A stretch of DNA of 64,000 nucleotides from Phil1 sp964612925 (GCA_964612925.1 CAZTFU010000002.1:65042-129041), one strand, 5' to 3'; counted from the first letter of the stretch, positions 48,327-58,579 are shown. Notes: a model not told the origin generated them from the sequence alone. Made by a program: numbers and translations.

Positions 48327-50345
48327 ATGCAAAAGCGTATTTTTACCATATTTATTGCCGCATTGCTTGTATTTATTTGCGGCTGCGTAAGGGATATCCA
48401 GCCCGAAGAAAGTGAGTTGCCTGCTTTATCATACGAAGGCTTTACCGACCAAAGTACGTCCGGCGGTGCTGAGCTTAACGGATGCAATTTGCGTATGGTA
48501 ACGGTTGAATGGGCAAGCACCGATATCGATACCGTTTTTGATACCGTTATCACCCTTGATTTCAGAATGGGCAGCAATCTTACCGAAGGTGATTCGGAGC
48601 TTACGTTAAGAACTCTTCCCGATTATGAAATAAGCATTGTAGGGGAGCCGTATAGACTTGCAATAAAGATAGGTAAGCTTGAACACACTGATTATCTGTA
48701 CAATTGCGGCTATTTTGACAGTGGAAGCTCGCTGTTGAGTGATGAAGAAAAAGTTGATCTCGATGATGCCGTAACTTATGATCGAATGCCCAACAATAAC
48801 GAAATAATACTCGGCAATTTCAGCGTGTCCGATGCGACGGACGGTTCGTATACACTGTATTTTCAGCTTTCAAATGCCGCGATGTATTCGGTGCAGGAGG
48901 CTGACAGCGCACTTGTCGTAACTCTGCGCCCCGTGATGTCAACAGGCAGTGAAACGCAAGCACCTTCCGCTTCCGACAACAGTGACATAATAGATGTTTC
49001 CTCTGCCGAAAAAGCAGGGGATGGAGAAGCGTATTATGTGCTTGCCAACGCTTTTGATGCATACAGAAGTGGAAAGCTTAACCATGATGAAATGACGCCT
49101 ACGCTTTCAAACGACCTTAACAGCATATTGCTTATTTCAAAGGGTTTTTCATCAAAGGATGAAGCCGAGCAGCTTATGAAAAAGTTGAAAAGCAATGAAT
49201 CGGGCATTGCAGAATCTCAACTGAGCATTGTTAGGGTAAAAAACGGTGAGCTGCCAAAATACGAAAGCGGCATGGCCAATCTTGCCGCATATGATGTTGC
49301 GCCGTATAAAACGAATGATGGGTCCGAGCAGGTGTCCGTGTCCATTCCCGATGGGCTCGCACTTGCAATAACGCCCGATAAATCGGCATGTCTATACTCA
49401 AAGCGCATAAAGGAGTATGCGGACGGCGGCGAATCCATGGAATATGAGCAGCTATGGCTGTATAGTTATTCGGGCAGTAGCAGGGCGTTTTCGTCATATC
49501 AGTTTCAGCAGATAGTATCCGCCGCATACTCTCCAGACGGCAGACGCTTAGCCGTACTTGAAATGGCGGGAGAGAGTTCTCACCTGTATGTATTTGATGT
49601 TGATTCGCGGGATATATTAAACGATCTTTCCGCCATGGGCTTTGGCGAAACGATAAGTGCATACTGTTGGGACAGCATGGGCGGCAGAATATTCTCAATA
49701 GGCGGAAACGGTGAAATTGCCGTGCATCAATATGATTTCAACGTACCAAGCGAATCCAAACGGCACAGCATTGTAGATAAAAAGGGCTGTGATGAAGGTA
49801 CCGTGGGCTTTGCTAACGGTGAGGTATTCTTTATCGAAACGGGGCTTGATCCCGTAGGCACCATATATAGGATAAAACCCGAGGGCGGCACAAGGCGCGA
49901 ATTCATTTCGGGCAACAACTTCAGAATAAGTCCCGATTCGCGTTATATGGCATATACCGTGCCGCAAAGTGATGCGGAAGATAGCGATTCCTACATATTT
50001 GCTTATATAGATATGCAGAGTGAGGAAACATTTGAGATAACGCGCGCATTCAATGTGTTCACCTTTTTCTGGTCAAATGACGGCAAAAAGCTGTACTACT
50101 TTGAAAACAAGCTTAACGGCAGCGGAGATGACGGCGTAGAAGCCGCTGAAGCCTCTGTGGAAGAATATCCGTACATACTTTGGGTATATGATATTTCTTC
50201 AAGGGAAAGTAAGGTTGTTGCGGAGCTTATGAGCACATCCGTGATTTCGGGCAAAACAGCAGATACCGTATATGTATGCTATAAAGACAGCGAAACACTC
50301 GGCAACGTTATACGGGCAACGTATGCACTTAATACGGCAAGATGA
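48327..50345 (+). CDS. Lipoprotein with SPOR-like segment and beta-propeller-type repeats
   Basis: The 672-residue protein has a lipoprotein signal peptide (FICGC, lipid cysteine about 20). Next comes a beta-rich region (about 45-205) reminiscent of AMIN domains. A segment about 235-312 resembles SPOR peptidoglycan-binding repeats (SILLISKGFSSKDEAEQLMKK). A C-terminal half (about 330-672) has TolB/WD-like propeller repeats such as AYSPDGRRLAVLE, FRISPDSRYMAYT and FFWSNDGKKLYYF. It is therefore a surface-exposed propeller tethered to the membrane, possibly wall-bound. Function unknown. It sits between a divergent zinc-ribbon membrane protein and ftsK. AAGGAG precedes the ATG. Confidence 0.7.
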   Translation: MQKRIFTIFIAALLVFICGCVRDIQPEESELPALSYEGFTDQSTSGGAELNGCNLRMVTVEWASTDIDTVFDTVITLDFRMGSNLTEGDSELTLRTLPDYEISIVGEPYRLAIKIGKLEHTDYLYNCGYFDSGSSLLSDEEKVDLDDAVTYDRMPNNNEIILGNFSVSDATDGSYTLYFQLSNAAMYSVQEADSALVVTLRPVMSTGSETQAPSASDNSDIIDVSSAEKAGDGEAYYVLANAFDAYRSGKLNHDEMTPTLSNDLNSILLISKGFSSKDEAEQLMKKLKSNESGIAESQLSIVRVKNGELPKYESGMANLAAYDVAPYKTNDGSEQVSVSIPDGLALAITPDKSACLYSKRIKEYADGGESMEYEQLWLYSYSGSSRAFSSYQFQQIVSAAYSPDGRRLAVLEMAGESSHLYVFDVDSRDILNDLSAMGFGETISAYCWDSMGGRIFSIGGNGEIAVHQYDFNVPSESKRHSIVDKKGCDEGTVGFANGEVFFIETGLDPVGTIYRIKPEGGTRREFISGNNFRISPDSRYMAYTVPQSDAEDSDSYIFAYIDMQSEETFEITRAFNVFTFFWSNDGKKLYYFENKLNGSGDDGVEAAEASVEEYPYILWVYDISSRESKVVAELMSTSVISGKTADTVYVCYKDSETLGNVIRATYALNTAR

Positions 50346-50455
50346 TTTAACGGGTGAATGCAAATATATATGCGACTAATTGCGCATATTCTTTTGCTTT
50401 TCCTTGTGCGGATAATATAGTATAATAAACACAGTACGCATAAAAGGTAGGCACC

Positions 50456-53092
50456 ATGGCAAACAGCAAGAAAAACGCGAAAAGCAAAAAAGCGGTAAAC
50501 AAAGCAGCCCAAACCAAGCGCGAAGTTTGGGGTGTTATAATAATAGCACTCGGGCTTTTTCTTGGTGCAAGCATGTATTCCGATGCTGTTGGTATACTCG
50601 GCAAAGCCATAAGCGGCTTTGTATTCGGGTTGTTCGGCATCGCCGCTTATGCCATGCCGTTAATAGTGATTGCCGCGGGAGTATTGCTTATAGTGTTCAG
50701 CGAGGGTGACGTGGGCTCTCTGCCCGTCATTCTTTCGCTTGTGGGAATTGTTGCAATACTGAGCATAATCCACATTGCAAGACGTGGAGAAGATACTGAG
50801 AATCTAAAGGTATTTGCATACTATAAGGATGCGTATGAGCTTGGCCTTACATACCGCGAAGGCGGCGGCTTAATCGGTGCGCTTATTGCTTATCCTGCAC
50901 TGCTGTTAATGGGGCGCATAGGTTCATACATACTGTTTATTGCCTGCATAATGGTAGCATTTTTGCTTATAACAAGGCTTTCAATAAAAAGCGCTGGTGA
51001 AAAATTGGGGCAGAGTATACGCACGGGAGTAAATGCGGCAAACGAGCGTATAAATGAGCACAAGCAACAAGCGTATGTCGGTCAACAGCAGGTGCTTTAT
51101 ACGGAGGATATAACCGAAGATGTGCTTTCGGGCACTCCCATTACGGGCAAAAAAGAAAAGCACGATTCCAAAAAGAAAACCAAAAACGGTTCCTTTGAAA
51201 ACAATATTTTTACCTTGGAACCTGCAGATATTACAAAGCTCAAAACTCAAAAAAAGCAAACAACGCGAAAGAGTGAACCCGTAAAAAAGCGAGAAAATGA
51301 AGAGGACGAGCTCGAATTCATGCCCACAAAGGGCCGGCTTAAAAAGCGGGCAAAGCAGGAAAAGGCCGTTGAAGTCGCATTTGACAAGCTTGATGAAGAA
51401 ACCGTTAATACGGACTTTTTTCATGACTTCAAGCCTGACGATAATAATAGAATAATCAGGAATGCACCCGATAAGCAGTTTGACGATATCGATACGGATA
51501 CTACCGACAGCACGATTGACGAGCCCGACGATATACCCGAGCAGGACGAATATGTTGAGGATATCCCATCCTCAGCCGCACCCGTTGTGGATTATCAGCG
51601 TCCTCCGTACAGTCTGTTAAACAGCCCTTCGGCCGATATGCCGACAGGCAACGAATCTCCGCAGGAAAAGGCAAAGCTTCTTATTGATACGCTTGCAACG
51701 TTCAACATTCCCGCGCGCATAACCAATATTTGCGTAGGACCCGTCATAACCCGTTTTGAGCTTCAGCCCGCACAGGGAATACGGGTAAACAGGATAACCT
51801 CACTTAATCAGGATATTGCACTCGCCTTGGCGGCACCGCTTGTGCGTATAGAAGCTCCGATTCCCGGTAAGGCCGCAATAGGAATAGAGATTCCGAATAA
51901 AAATGCCGCGCAGGTGCTCCTACGTGAGGTTATTGAATCGGACGAATTCCGTGCGGAACGTTCACCGATAGCATTCGCTCTCGGAAAGGATATCGCAGGA
52001 CGAATAATCTGCGCCAATCTTGAAAAAATGCCGCATTTGCTTATTGCCGGTGCAACGGGTTCGGGCAAAAGCGTGTGTATAAACGATATAATCCTAAGCA
52101 TGGTATACAAAGCCTCACCAAGTGAACTAAAACTTGTGCTTATTGACCCCAAGGTGGTTGAAATGCGCGTATATGCACCGCTTCCGCATTTGATGCTTCC
52201 CGTGGTAACGGATCCTAAGAAGGCCGCAGGCGCGTTGAAGTGGGCCGTGTTGCAAATGGAACAGCGTTACCAGAATATGGCCAAAATAAACGCACGAGAT
52301 ATCAACCGCTATAACTCACTTGTTGAAGAAAGCGAACGATTACCAAAGCTTGTCATTATCATAGATGAGCTTGCCGATCTTATGATGGTCGCCGCAAAGG
52401 ACGTCGAGGAATCGATATGCCGAATTGCACAGCTCGGTCGTGCGGCGGGTGTGCATTTGATTGTTGCCACACAGCGACCCTCTACCGACATTATAACGGG
52501 CCTTATAAAGGCCAACATACCCGTAAGAATAGCCTTTGCAGTGGCATCAGGCATAGATTCGCGAGTTATACTTGACACTACCGGCGCAGAAAAACTGCTC
52601 GGAAGGGGCGATATGCTTTTCCATAAAAGTGCAGGTAAGCCCATCCGTGCCCAAGGAGCATTTGTATCCGATGAAGAGGTTGAGCGCGTTATGGACTTTT
52701 TCACCCAGACAAACACCCAACCGCCGCTTGAAGAGGATGCATTCGACAAAATAACAAGCGATGCCGTGCAGGGACCTGCCCACGGAAACGGCAAGCAGGA
52801 GGATGAGCTTCTGCCCGAGGCCGTGCGCATTGTACTTGACAGCGGTCAGGCTTCAATCTCCATGATACAGCGAAGGCTCCGCGTCGGTTACGCGCGAGCG
52901 GCGCGGCTTATCGACATAATGGAGCAACACAAGATAGTATCGGGCTTTGACGGCAGTAAGGCCAGAAAGGTACTTATAGACCGTGCTGAATATGAGCGTC
53001 GATTCGGCTCCGGCTCTACAGTATCGGCATCGAGCGAAGTGCAGAATGACGAGTATACCGATAAGGAGGATTTCGTTGATGAAGAAATATAA
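50456..53092 (+). CDS. ftsK: FtsK/SpoIIIE-family DNA translocase
   Basis: The 878-residue protein pumps chromosomal DNA through the division or sporulation septum. It has a basic N-terminus, four to five membrane helices (about 20-180), a charged linker (about 190-410) with acidic stretches, the alpha-beta motor with Walker A GATGSGKS (532-539), Walker B VIIIDELADLM and ATQRPSTDIITG, and a C-terminal gamma winged helix (about 770-840) that reads KOPS/SRS-type sequences. In this spore former it could act as SpoIIIE. A TATAAT lies at 50421-50426 without a good -35 box. It overlaps rimO by 14 bases. Confidence 0.94.
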   Translation: MANSKKNAKSKKAVNKAAQTKREVWGVIIIALGLFLGASMYSDAVGILGKAISGFVFGLFGIAAYAMPLIVIAAGVLLIVFSEGDVGSLPVILSLVGIVAILSIIHIARRGEDTENLKVFAYYKDAYELGLTYREGGGLIGALIAYPALLLMGRIGSYILFIACIMVAFLLITRLSIKSAGEKLGQSIRTGVNAANERINEHKQQAYVGQQQVLYTEDITEDVLSGTPITGKKEKHDSKKKTKNGSFENNIFTLEPADITKLKTQKKQTTRKSEPVKKRENEEDELEFMPTKGRLKKRAKQEKAVEVAFDKLDEETVNTDFFHDFKPDDNNRIIRNAPDKQFDDIDTDTTDSTIDEPDDIPEQDEYVEDIPSSAAPVVDYQRPPYSLLNSPSADMPTGNESPQEKAKLLIDTLATFNIPARITNICVGPVITRFELQPAQGIRVNRITSLNQDIALALAAPLVRIEAPIPGKAAIGIEIPNKNAAQVLLREVIESDEFRAERSPIAFALGKDIAGRIICANLEKMPHLLIAGATGSGKSVCINDIILSMVYKASPSELKLVLIDPKVVEMRVYAPLPHLMLPVVTDPKKAAGALKWAVLQMEQRYQNMAKINARDINRYNSLVEESERLPKLVIIIDELADLMMVAAKDVEESICRIAQLGRAAGVHLIVATQRPSTDIITGLIKANIPVRIAFAVASGIDSRVILDTTGAEKLLGRGDMLFHKSAGKPIRAQGAFVSDEEVERVMDFFTQTNTQPPLEEDAFDKITSDAVQGPAHGNGKQEDELLPEAVRIVLDSGQASISMIQRRLRVGYARAARLIDIMEQHKIVSGFDGSKARKVLIDRAEYERRFGSGSTVSASSEVQNDEYTDKEDFVDEEI

Positions 53093-54377
53093 GGCCGGAA
53101 TAATTTCATTGGGCTGTTCAAAAAACCTGGTCGACTCGGAAACAATACTCGGTTGTCTGAGTGATGCCGGGTTTGAAATAACGGGGGATGAGGCCAATGC
53201 GGACGTTGTTATAGTAAATACATGCGGCTTTATAACATCCGCAAAGCAGGAATCAATCAACGCCATATTAAAGGCGGCGCAGGATAAAAAAGCTACCGCA
53301 AAGCTTGTTGTAACGGGGTGTCTCAGCCAGCGTTATCCCGAGGAGCTGAAGGAGAGCATTCCCGAGGCGGATCTTTTTTGGGGCGTAGGCAAGCATAAGG
53401 AGCTTGTTGAAGCCATAAAGGCCATGCTCGGAATAAAAGACGGATGCATATATACCAACCGCAGGTTGCTTTCCACGCCTAAGTACAGTGCATATCTGCG
53501 CATTGCGGACGGGTGCGACAACCGCTGCACATACTGTGCAATACCGCTTATTCGCGGCGGCAAAAGAAGTGTGCCGATGGACGAGCTTATAAAAGAAGCG
53601 CGTCTGCTTGCGGAGGGCGGTGTAAAGGAGCTTACGCTTATTGCGCAGGACACATCGGCATACGGGTCGGATTTATACGGTGAACCGAGGCTTGCGGAGT
53701 TACTTACGGAACTGTCAAAAATAGACGGGATAAGGTGGCTGCGCGTGCTTTACGCATATCCGAATACCATAACGAAAAAGCTTGTTGACACAATGCTTTC
53801 CAATGATAAAATCGTTCGTTATATAGATATGCCCATCCAGCATATAGACCCCGAAATGCTCGAAAGAATGAACCGCCACGGTTCTGCCGAACATATTCGA
53901 AACATAACGCGCTATATCCGTGAAGCTTCGGATGATTTTATACTTCGCACGACCGTTATGCTTGGTTTCCCGGGTGAAACGGATGAACAATTCAAACTAT
54001 TATATGATTTTTTGAAGGATGAACCGTTTGACAGGGTCGGCGCATTCACATTCTGTCCCGAGGATGGCACAAAGGCCGCGCTCATGGACAATCAAATAGA
54101 TGAAGCCACCGCAAATGCAAGGCTCGATAAGCTTATGCGTGCGCAGCAGGCAACATCGCTTATGCTAAACAAAAAACGCATAGGTAAAACATATGATGTG
54201 CTTATAGAGCGTGTCGACACGGATGCTTGCTACGGACGAAGCTACGCGGAAGCGCCCGACGTTGACGGGATAATCAAGGTTGTTAACGTACCCGATGGTA
54301 TAAAAGCCGGCGATTTTGTGCGCGCCGAAATAACTAATGCATCTGCATACGATCTGAAAGGAGAATTTGTAAAATGA
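53079..54377 (+). CDS. rimO: Ribosomal protein S12 methylthiotransferase RimO
   Basis: The 432-residue radical-SAM enzyme adds a methylthio group to the conserved aspartate of ribosomal protein S12. It has an N-terminal UPF0004 domain with three cluster cysteines (SLGCSKN, NTCGF, GCLSQR), a radical SAM domain with CDNRCTYCAIP (about 140-150), and a C-terminal TRAM domain (about 365-432). LGCSKNLVDSE distinguishes RimO from MiaB. AGGAGG (53064-53070) decides the start at ATG 53079, inside the end of ftsK. It overlaps pgsA by 4 bases. Confidence 0.94.
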   Translation: MKKYKAGIISLGCSKNLVDSETILGCLSDAGFEITGDEANADVVIVNTCGFITSAKQESINAILKAAQDKKATAKLVVTGCLSQRYPEELKESIPEADLFWGVGKHKELVEAIKAMLGIKDGCIYTNRRLLSTPKYSAYLRIADGCDNRCTYCAIPLIRGGKRSVPMDELIKEARLLAEGGVKELTLIAQDTSAYGSDLYGEPRLAELLTELSKIDGIRWLRVLYAYPNTITKKLVDTMLSNDKIVRYIDMPIQHIDPEMLERMNRHGSAEHIRNITRYIREASDDFILRTTVMLGFPGETDEQFKLLYDFLKDEPFDRVGAFTFCPEDGTKAALMDNQIDEATANARLDKLMRAQQATSLMLNKKRIGKTYDVLIERVDTDACYGRSYAEAPDVDGIIKVVNVPDGIKAGDFVRAEITNASAYDLKGEFVK

Positions 54378-54913
54378 ATCTTCCAAACAAACTGACCATT
54401 GCGCGTATGGCGCTTACGCCCGTGTTTGTAGCGTGCTTTTATATTCCTGTAAGTTGGAATATGTATCTGGCGGGTGCGCTGTTTGTTATAGCGTATATTA
54501 CCGATATGCTCGATGGGCAAATCGCGCGCCGCAAGAATCTTGTTACTGACTTTGGAAAGCTTATGGATCCTATTGCGGACAAGATTCTTTCCGCGGCGGC
54601 ACTTATAATGCTTACATATGTCGGCCTTATTTCGCCCATTGTAACGCTTATCACCATATCGCGCGAGTTTGTTATAAGCGGCTTCCGCCTTATTTATGCA
54701 AACAAAAACATAATAATTGCCGCAGGTCCGCTCGGCAAGTTGAAAACGCTTACCCAGTTTATAGGCGTAACGCTTATGTTGTTCCTGCATCCCGTTTTTG
54801 AAAGTTGGGGTGTACCCGTGGATCAGATATTGATATGGATATCCGTTGTGCTTGCGGTTTGGAGCTGTGCGGACTATATCATAAAAACCAACAGATCTGC
54901 AAAGGCCGCCTAA
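54374..54913 (+). CDS. pgsA: CDP-diacylglycerol-glycerol-3-phosphate 3-phosphatidyltransferase
   Basis: The 179-residue membrane enzyme makes phosphatidylglycerolphosphate, the first committed step to phosphatidylglycerol and cardiolipin. The CDP-alcohol phosphotransferase motif DGx2ARx8Gx3Dx3D is complete (DGQIARRKNLVTDFGKLMD, about 56-74). About five membrane helices are visible and the N-terminus MNLPNKLTIARM is typical of PgsA. It overlaps rimO by 4 bases and lies 10 bases before cinA, the usual Firmicute order. Confidence 0.94.
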   Translation: MNLPNKLTIARMALTPVFVACFYIPVSWNMYLAGALFVIAYITDMLDGQIARRKNLVTDFGKLMDPIADKILSAAALIMLTYVGLISPIVTLITISREFVISGFRLIYANKNIIIAAGPLGKLKTLTQFIGVTLMLFLHPVFESWGVPVDQILIWISVVLAVWSCADYIIKTNRSAKAA

Positions 54914-54923
54914 GGAGAGCAAA

Positions 54924-56153
54924 ATGTCAGCGGAGATTATTTCCGTCGGTACAGAATTGCTGATGGGCAACATCGTAAATACCAATGCGCAGTATATTTC
55001 ACAGCGTTTGGCGGATCTTGGTATTGATTGTTACTTGCAAACCACCGTTGGCGACAATCATGACAGGCTTGTCGAGGCCGTTCACAATGCCCTTCGCCGT
55101 GCCGATATAGTTATTCTGACAGGCGGACTTGGCCCTACGGCAGATGATCTTACCAAGGAAACCGTGGCGGATGCTTTTAATAAAAAGCTTGTGCTTGATG
55201 AGGCCTCTCTTGAGTACATAAAGCGCCGCTTTGCAAGGATGGGGCACATAATGACCCCCAATAACGTAAAGCAAGCGTATTTTCCCGAAGGATGCATTAT
55301 TTTGCCAAATCCAAACGGGACCGCGCCCGGCTGTATAGTCGAAAGCGATGCAAAGGCCGCAATACTTATGCCCGGACCCCCGAAGGAAATGGAGCCCATG
55401 TTTGAACAAAGTGTACTACCGTATCTTGAAAAGAGGAGTGGGTTTACGCTTAAATCAAAGATGCTCAGGATTTTCGGCAAGGGTGAATCGAGCGTTGAAT
55501 ATGAACTCAGGGACATAATGGATAACCAAACCAATCCAACCATCGCTCCTTACGCATTAAACGGTGAAATGAAGCTTAGAATAACGGCGCGCTGTCGTGC
55601 GGACGAGAACGCGGATGCCATTATGCAACCGATGATAGAACAGGTGCGACAGCGTATAGGCGAATATATTTACTCATATGACGGGCTTGAACTGCATGAG
55701 GAGATTGCAAGACTTTTTACAGTAAACAAAAAGACACTTGCCGTTGCCGAAAGCTGCACGGGCGGAATGCTCTGTTCAAAACTTGTATCCGTTGCGGGCA
55801 GTTCAAACTGGTTTAGAGAAGGTGCCGTAACCTACTCGAACGAAGCAAAAATAAGCAGACTCGGTGTGAAAGCTGAAACGCTTGCCGCATACGGAGCCGT
55901 AAGCGCAGAGACCGCCGCCGAAATGGCGGAGGGAATACGCCTGTCAAGCGGTGCGGATGTAGGAATATCAACAACGGGTTTTGCCGGGCCCGACGGAGGT
56001 ACGGCGGACGACCCTATCGGAACCGTATACATCGGCGTAAGCACCAATGAATACCACTTTACAAAGCGGTTGCATATTTCAGGTAAAAGGGAACGTGTAC
56101 GCAGTATGGCTTGCTTACACGCGCTCGATATCCTTCGGAGAAACATTTTTTAA
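54924..56153 (+). CDS. cinA: CinA-family protein (nicotinamide mononucleotide deamidase type)
   Basis: The 409-residue protein has an N-terminal MoCF-like/COG1058 domain (1-170; SVGTELLMGNIVNTNAQY, LTGGLGPTADDLT, MPGPPKEM), a middle linker domain, and a C-terminal CinA domain (about 255-405; AESCTGGMLCSKLV, SNEAK, GFAGPDGGT) with NMN amidohydrolase activity in characterised homologues. In competent Firmicutes it is co-expressed with recA, which follows here by 76 bases from its own promoter. AAGGAGA precedes the ATG. Confidence 0.94.
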   Translation: MSAEIISVGTELLMGNIVNTNAQYISQRLADLGIDCYLQTTVGDNHDRLVEAVHNALRRADIVILTGGLGPTADDLTKETVADAFNKKLVLDEASLEYIKRRFARMGHIMTPNNVKQAYFPEGCIILPNPNGTAPGCIVESDAKAAILMPGPPKEMEPMFEQSVLPYLEKRSGFTLKSKMLRIFGKGESSVEYELRDIMDNQTNPTIAPYALNGEMKLRITARCRADENADAIMQPMIEQVRQRIGEYIYSYDGLELHEEIARLFTVNKKTLAVAESCTGGMLCSKLVSVAGSSNWFREGAVTYSNEAKISRLGVKAETLAAYGAVSAETAAEMAEGIRLSSGADVGISTTGFAGPDGGTADDPIGTVYIGVSTNEYHFTKRLHISGKRERVRSMACLHALDILRRNIF

Positions 56154-56161
56154 TTAGGTAC

Positions 56162-56190
56162 TGTACAAGTATCTGCGTATATGTTATAAT
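56162..56190 (+). promoter_or_regulatory. recA promoter with extended -10
   Basis: An extended -10 box TGTTATAAT (56182-56190) lies 17 bases after TGTACA (56162-56167). No canonical GAAC-N4-GTTC LexA site is visible between cinA and recA. An imperfect palindrome (TACTGTACAAGTA, 56159-56171) overlaps the -35 region. Confidence 0.6.
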
Positions 56191-56229
56191 TTCCTTGTGG
56201 GAAAAATCAGCAGAAAGGGCACTACAAAC

Positions 56230-57264
56230 ATGGCAATGGAGAAAGCAAAAGCGTTGGAAATGGCTCTTAGCCAGATCGAAAAAGAATTCGGTAAGGGGGC
56301 CATAATGCGGCTTGGTGATGCCGCATCAAAAATATCCGTGTCCACGATACCTTCGGGTTGTTTGGAGCTGGATTTTGCGCTTGGCGTAGGGGGTATTCCG
56401 CGCGGAAGAATAATCGAAATATATGGTCCCGAATCATCGGGTAAAACCACAATAGCATTGCACATAATCGCCGAGGCTCAAAAACTTGGCGGAACGGCGG
56501 CATTCATAGATGCCGAGCACGCACTTGATCCTGTCTATGCCGAAAACCTTGGTGTTGACGTGGACGAGCTGTATGTTTCTCAGCCGGACACCGGTGAGGA
56601 CGCACTTGAAATATGCGAAACGCTTGTAAGAAGCGGAGCAATGGATGTAGTTGTAATAGACTCCGTAGCGGCACTTGTTCCCAAGGCCGAAATAGAAGGC
56701 GACATGGGGGACAGTCATGTTGGCCTTCAGGCAAGACTTATGAGTCAAGCGCTCAGAAAAATGACCGGTATAATTTCAAAATCAAACACGATACTCGTGT
56801 TCATAAACCAGCTTCGCGAAAAAGTAGGCGTAATGTTCGGCAATCCCGAAACCACTACCGGCGGCCGTGCATTGAAATTTTATGCATCAATCAGGCTTGA
56901 TGTGCGCAGAATAGATTCCATTAAAAACGGTAGCGATGTTGTAGGTAACCGCACACGAATAAAGGTAGTTAAGAACAAGGTTGCGCCACCGTTCAAAACG
57001 GCGGAGTTTGACATTATATACGGCGAAGGTATTTCAAAGGAAAGCTCCGTATTGGATATGGCTATTGCCAACAAGATAATATCCAAATCCGGCGCATGGT
57101 ACTATTACGGTGATATGCGTATGGCGCAGGGGCGTGATAACGCAAGGCTGTTTTTGAAGGATAACAGTGAGCTTTGCGAGGAGATTGAAGCAAAGCTACG
57201 CTCAACATTGGCTGCGGTTCCCGTCGAAAGCGGAACGGATGACGACGACTTCCCGCAGGACTGA
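56230..57264 (+). CDS. recA: Recombinase RecA
   Basis: The 344-residue recombinase forms filaments on single-stranded DNA, drives strand exchange and triggers LexA cleavage where LexA exists. It has the QIEKEFGKGAIMRLG N-terminus, Walker A GPESSGKTT (about 68-76), AFIDAEHALDP, the Walker B segment VVVIDSVAALVPKAEIEGD, loop L2 (MFGNPETTTGGRALKF) and the acidic C-tail. The ATG at 56230 is preferred; an in-frame GTG at 56197 lies between the -10 box and the AAGGG site. The usual recX and rny neighbours are missing; DUF512 follows 1 base later. Confidence 0.97.
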   Translation: MAMEKAKALEMALSQIEKEFGKGAIMRLGDAASKISVSTIPSGCLELDFALGVGGIPRGRIIEIYGPESSGKTTIALHIIAEAQKLGGTAAFIDAEHALDPVYAENLGVDVDELYVSQPDTGEDALEICETLVRSGAMDVVVIDSVAALVPKAEIEGDMGDSHVGLQARLMSQALRKMTGIISKSNTILVFINQLREKVGVMFGNPETTTGGRALKFYASIRLDVRRIDSIKNGSDVVGNRTRIKVVKNKVAPPFKTAEFDIIYGEGISKESSVLDMAIANKIISKSGAWYYYGDMRMAQGRDNARLFLKDNSELCEEIEAKLRSTLAAVPVESGTDDDDFPQD

Positions 57265-57265
57265 T

Positions 57266-58579
57266 ATGCGTCAAAGAATAATAGCGGTTGACAATGATTC
57301 CATAGCGGAGGAGCTGGGTATCAAACCCGGCTTCTTCTTGTTGCAAATAAACGGCGAGGACGTTGAGGACGTTATAGACTATGAACAGCTCAGCGCGGAA
57401 AAGCACATAACCTTAACGCTCGAAACAAAAAGCGGAAAGATTGTCTCTGCCGAGATAGACAAAGACGAATATGAGCCGCTTGGCCTGTACTTTGAAAGCG
57501 GGCTTATGAGCAAGGTTAGAAGCTGCAAAAACCGCTGTGTATTCTGCTTTATAGATCAAATGCCTAAGGGAGGACGCGAAACGCTGCACTTCAAGGACGA
57601 TGATTGGCGTCTGTCGCTTATAATGGGCAACTATGTAAGCCTTACAAATGTTGATGACAGGGAATTCGACCGCATATTGAAGCGACGTGTAAGTCCTCTC
57701 TATGTTTCGATACACGCAACCAACGGCGATGTACGCACGCGCATGATGTCAAACCCATCCGCCAAGCGAATAATGGAGCGATTGGATGCTTTGAAGCGGC
57801 ACGGGCTTAACTTCCACGGTCAAATAGTTGTTTGCCCGGAGCTCAATGACGGTGATGTACTGAAAAAGAGCATAGAGGATCTGTATGCGCTCAGACCCGC
57901 CGCACAAACGCTTGCACTCGTCCCTGTGGGGCTTACAAAATTTCGTGAGGGCTTATATCCGCTAAGACTGCTGACAAAACAAGAAGCTTCGGATATAATA
58001 GACTATGCGGAAAGCTTTAATGCATCAGTCGTTTCACGCGGGGAGGACGGTTTTGTATACGCCTCCGACGAAATGTACATGATAGCCGAACGTGAATTGC
58101 CCGATTATGAAAGCTACGGCGACTTTTTGCAGATAGAAAATGGGGTTGGCCTTTTGCGTCAATTTGAGCATGGTTTCAATGAAGCCCTTTCTGAAATGCG
58201 GCCGATCGGCCGAAACGTTAGGCTTGTAGGCGCAACCGGCGTTTCCGCGCGTAGTTTTCTGCAAAGGTTGTTCGATAAGCTGAAGCCGTATGGTATTGAA
58301 CTTACGCTCTACGCCGTTCCGAATGACTTTTTCGGGCACACAATAACCGTATCAGGTTTGATAACGGCAGGGGATATTGCAAAGCATATGCAGGGAATAA
58401 GTGCTGATGCAATGCTTATACCCGATGATATGCTTCGTGAGCGCGAAAGCGTTTTCATAGACGGTCATGATACGGATTGGCTGTCAGAAAAGCTTAATTT
58501 ACCGCTTTGGCCCATGAGTGCCGCCGACGGTGAAGAATTTGTATACAGCCTTTTTGAAAGGCTTAATGAGGAGAAATAG
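57266..58579 (+). CDS. DUF512 radical-SAM-like protein with PDZ domain
   Basis: The 437-residue protein has an N-terminal PDZ-like domain (about 1-65; SIAEELGIKPGFFLLQINGEDVED), a CKNRCVFCFIDQ cluster motif (about 87-98, Cx3Cx2C as in radical SAM enzymes) and a DUF512 C-terminal region (LVPVGLTKFREGLYPLR and GATGVSARSFLQRL). This family is conserved in Clostridia and cyanobacteria, often just upstream of der, as here, but its reaction is not established. The start follows the recA stop by 1 base, chosen because upstream in-frame codons lie within recA. Der starts 2 bases after its stop. Confidence 0.9.
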   Translation: MRQRIIAVDNDSIAEELGIKPGFFLLQINGEDVEDVIDYEQLSAEKHITLTLETKSGKIVSAEIDKDEYEPLGLYFESGLMSKVRSCKNRCVFCFIDQMPKGGRETLHFKDDDWRLSLIMGNYVSLTNVDDREFDRILKRRVSPLYVSIHATNGDVRTRMMSNPSAKRIMERLDALKRHGLNFHGQIVVCPELNDGDVLKKSIEDLYALRPAAQTLALVPVGLTKFREGLYPLRLLTKQEASDIIDYAESFNASVVSRGEDGFVYASDEMYMIAERELPDYESYGDFLQIENGVGLLRQFEHGFNEALSEMRPIGRNVRLVGATGVSARSFLQRLFDKLKPYGIELTLYAVPNDFFGHTITVSGLITAGDIAKHMQGISADAMLIPDDMLRERESVFIDGHDTDWLSEKLNLPLWPMSAADGEEFVYSLFERLNEEK

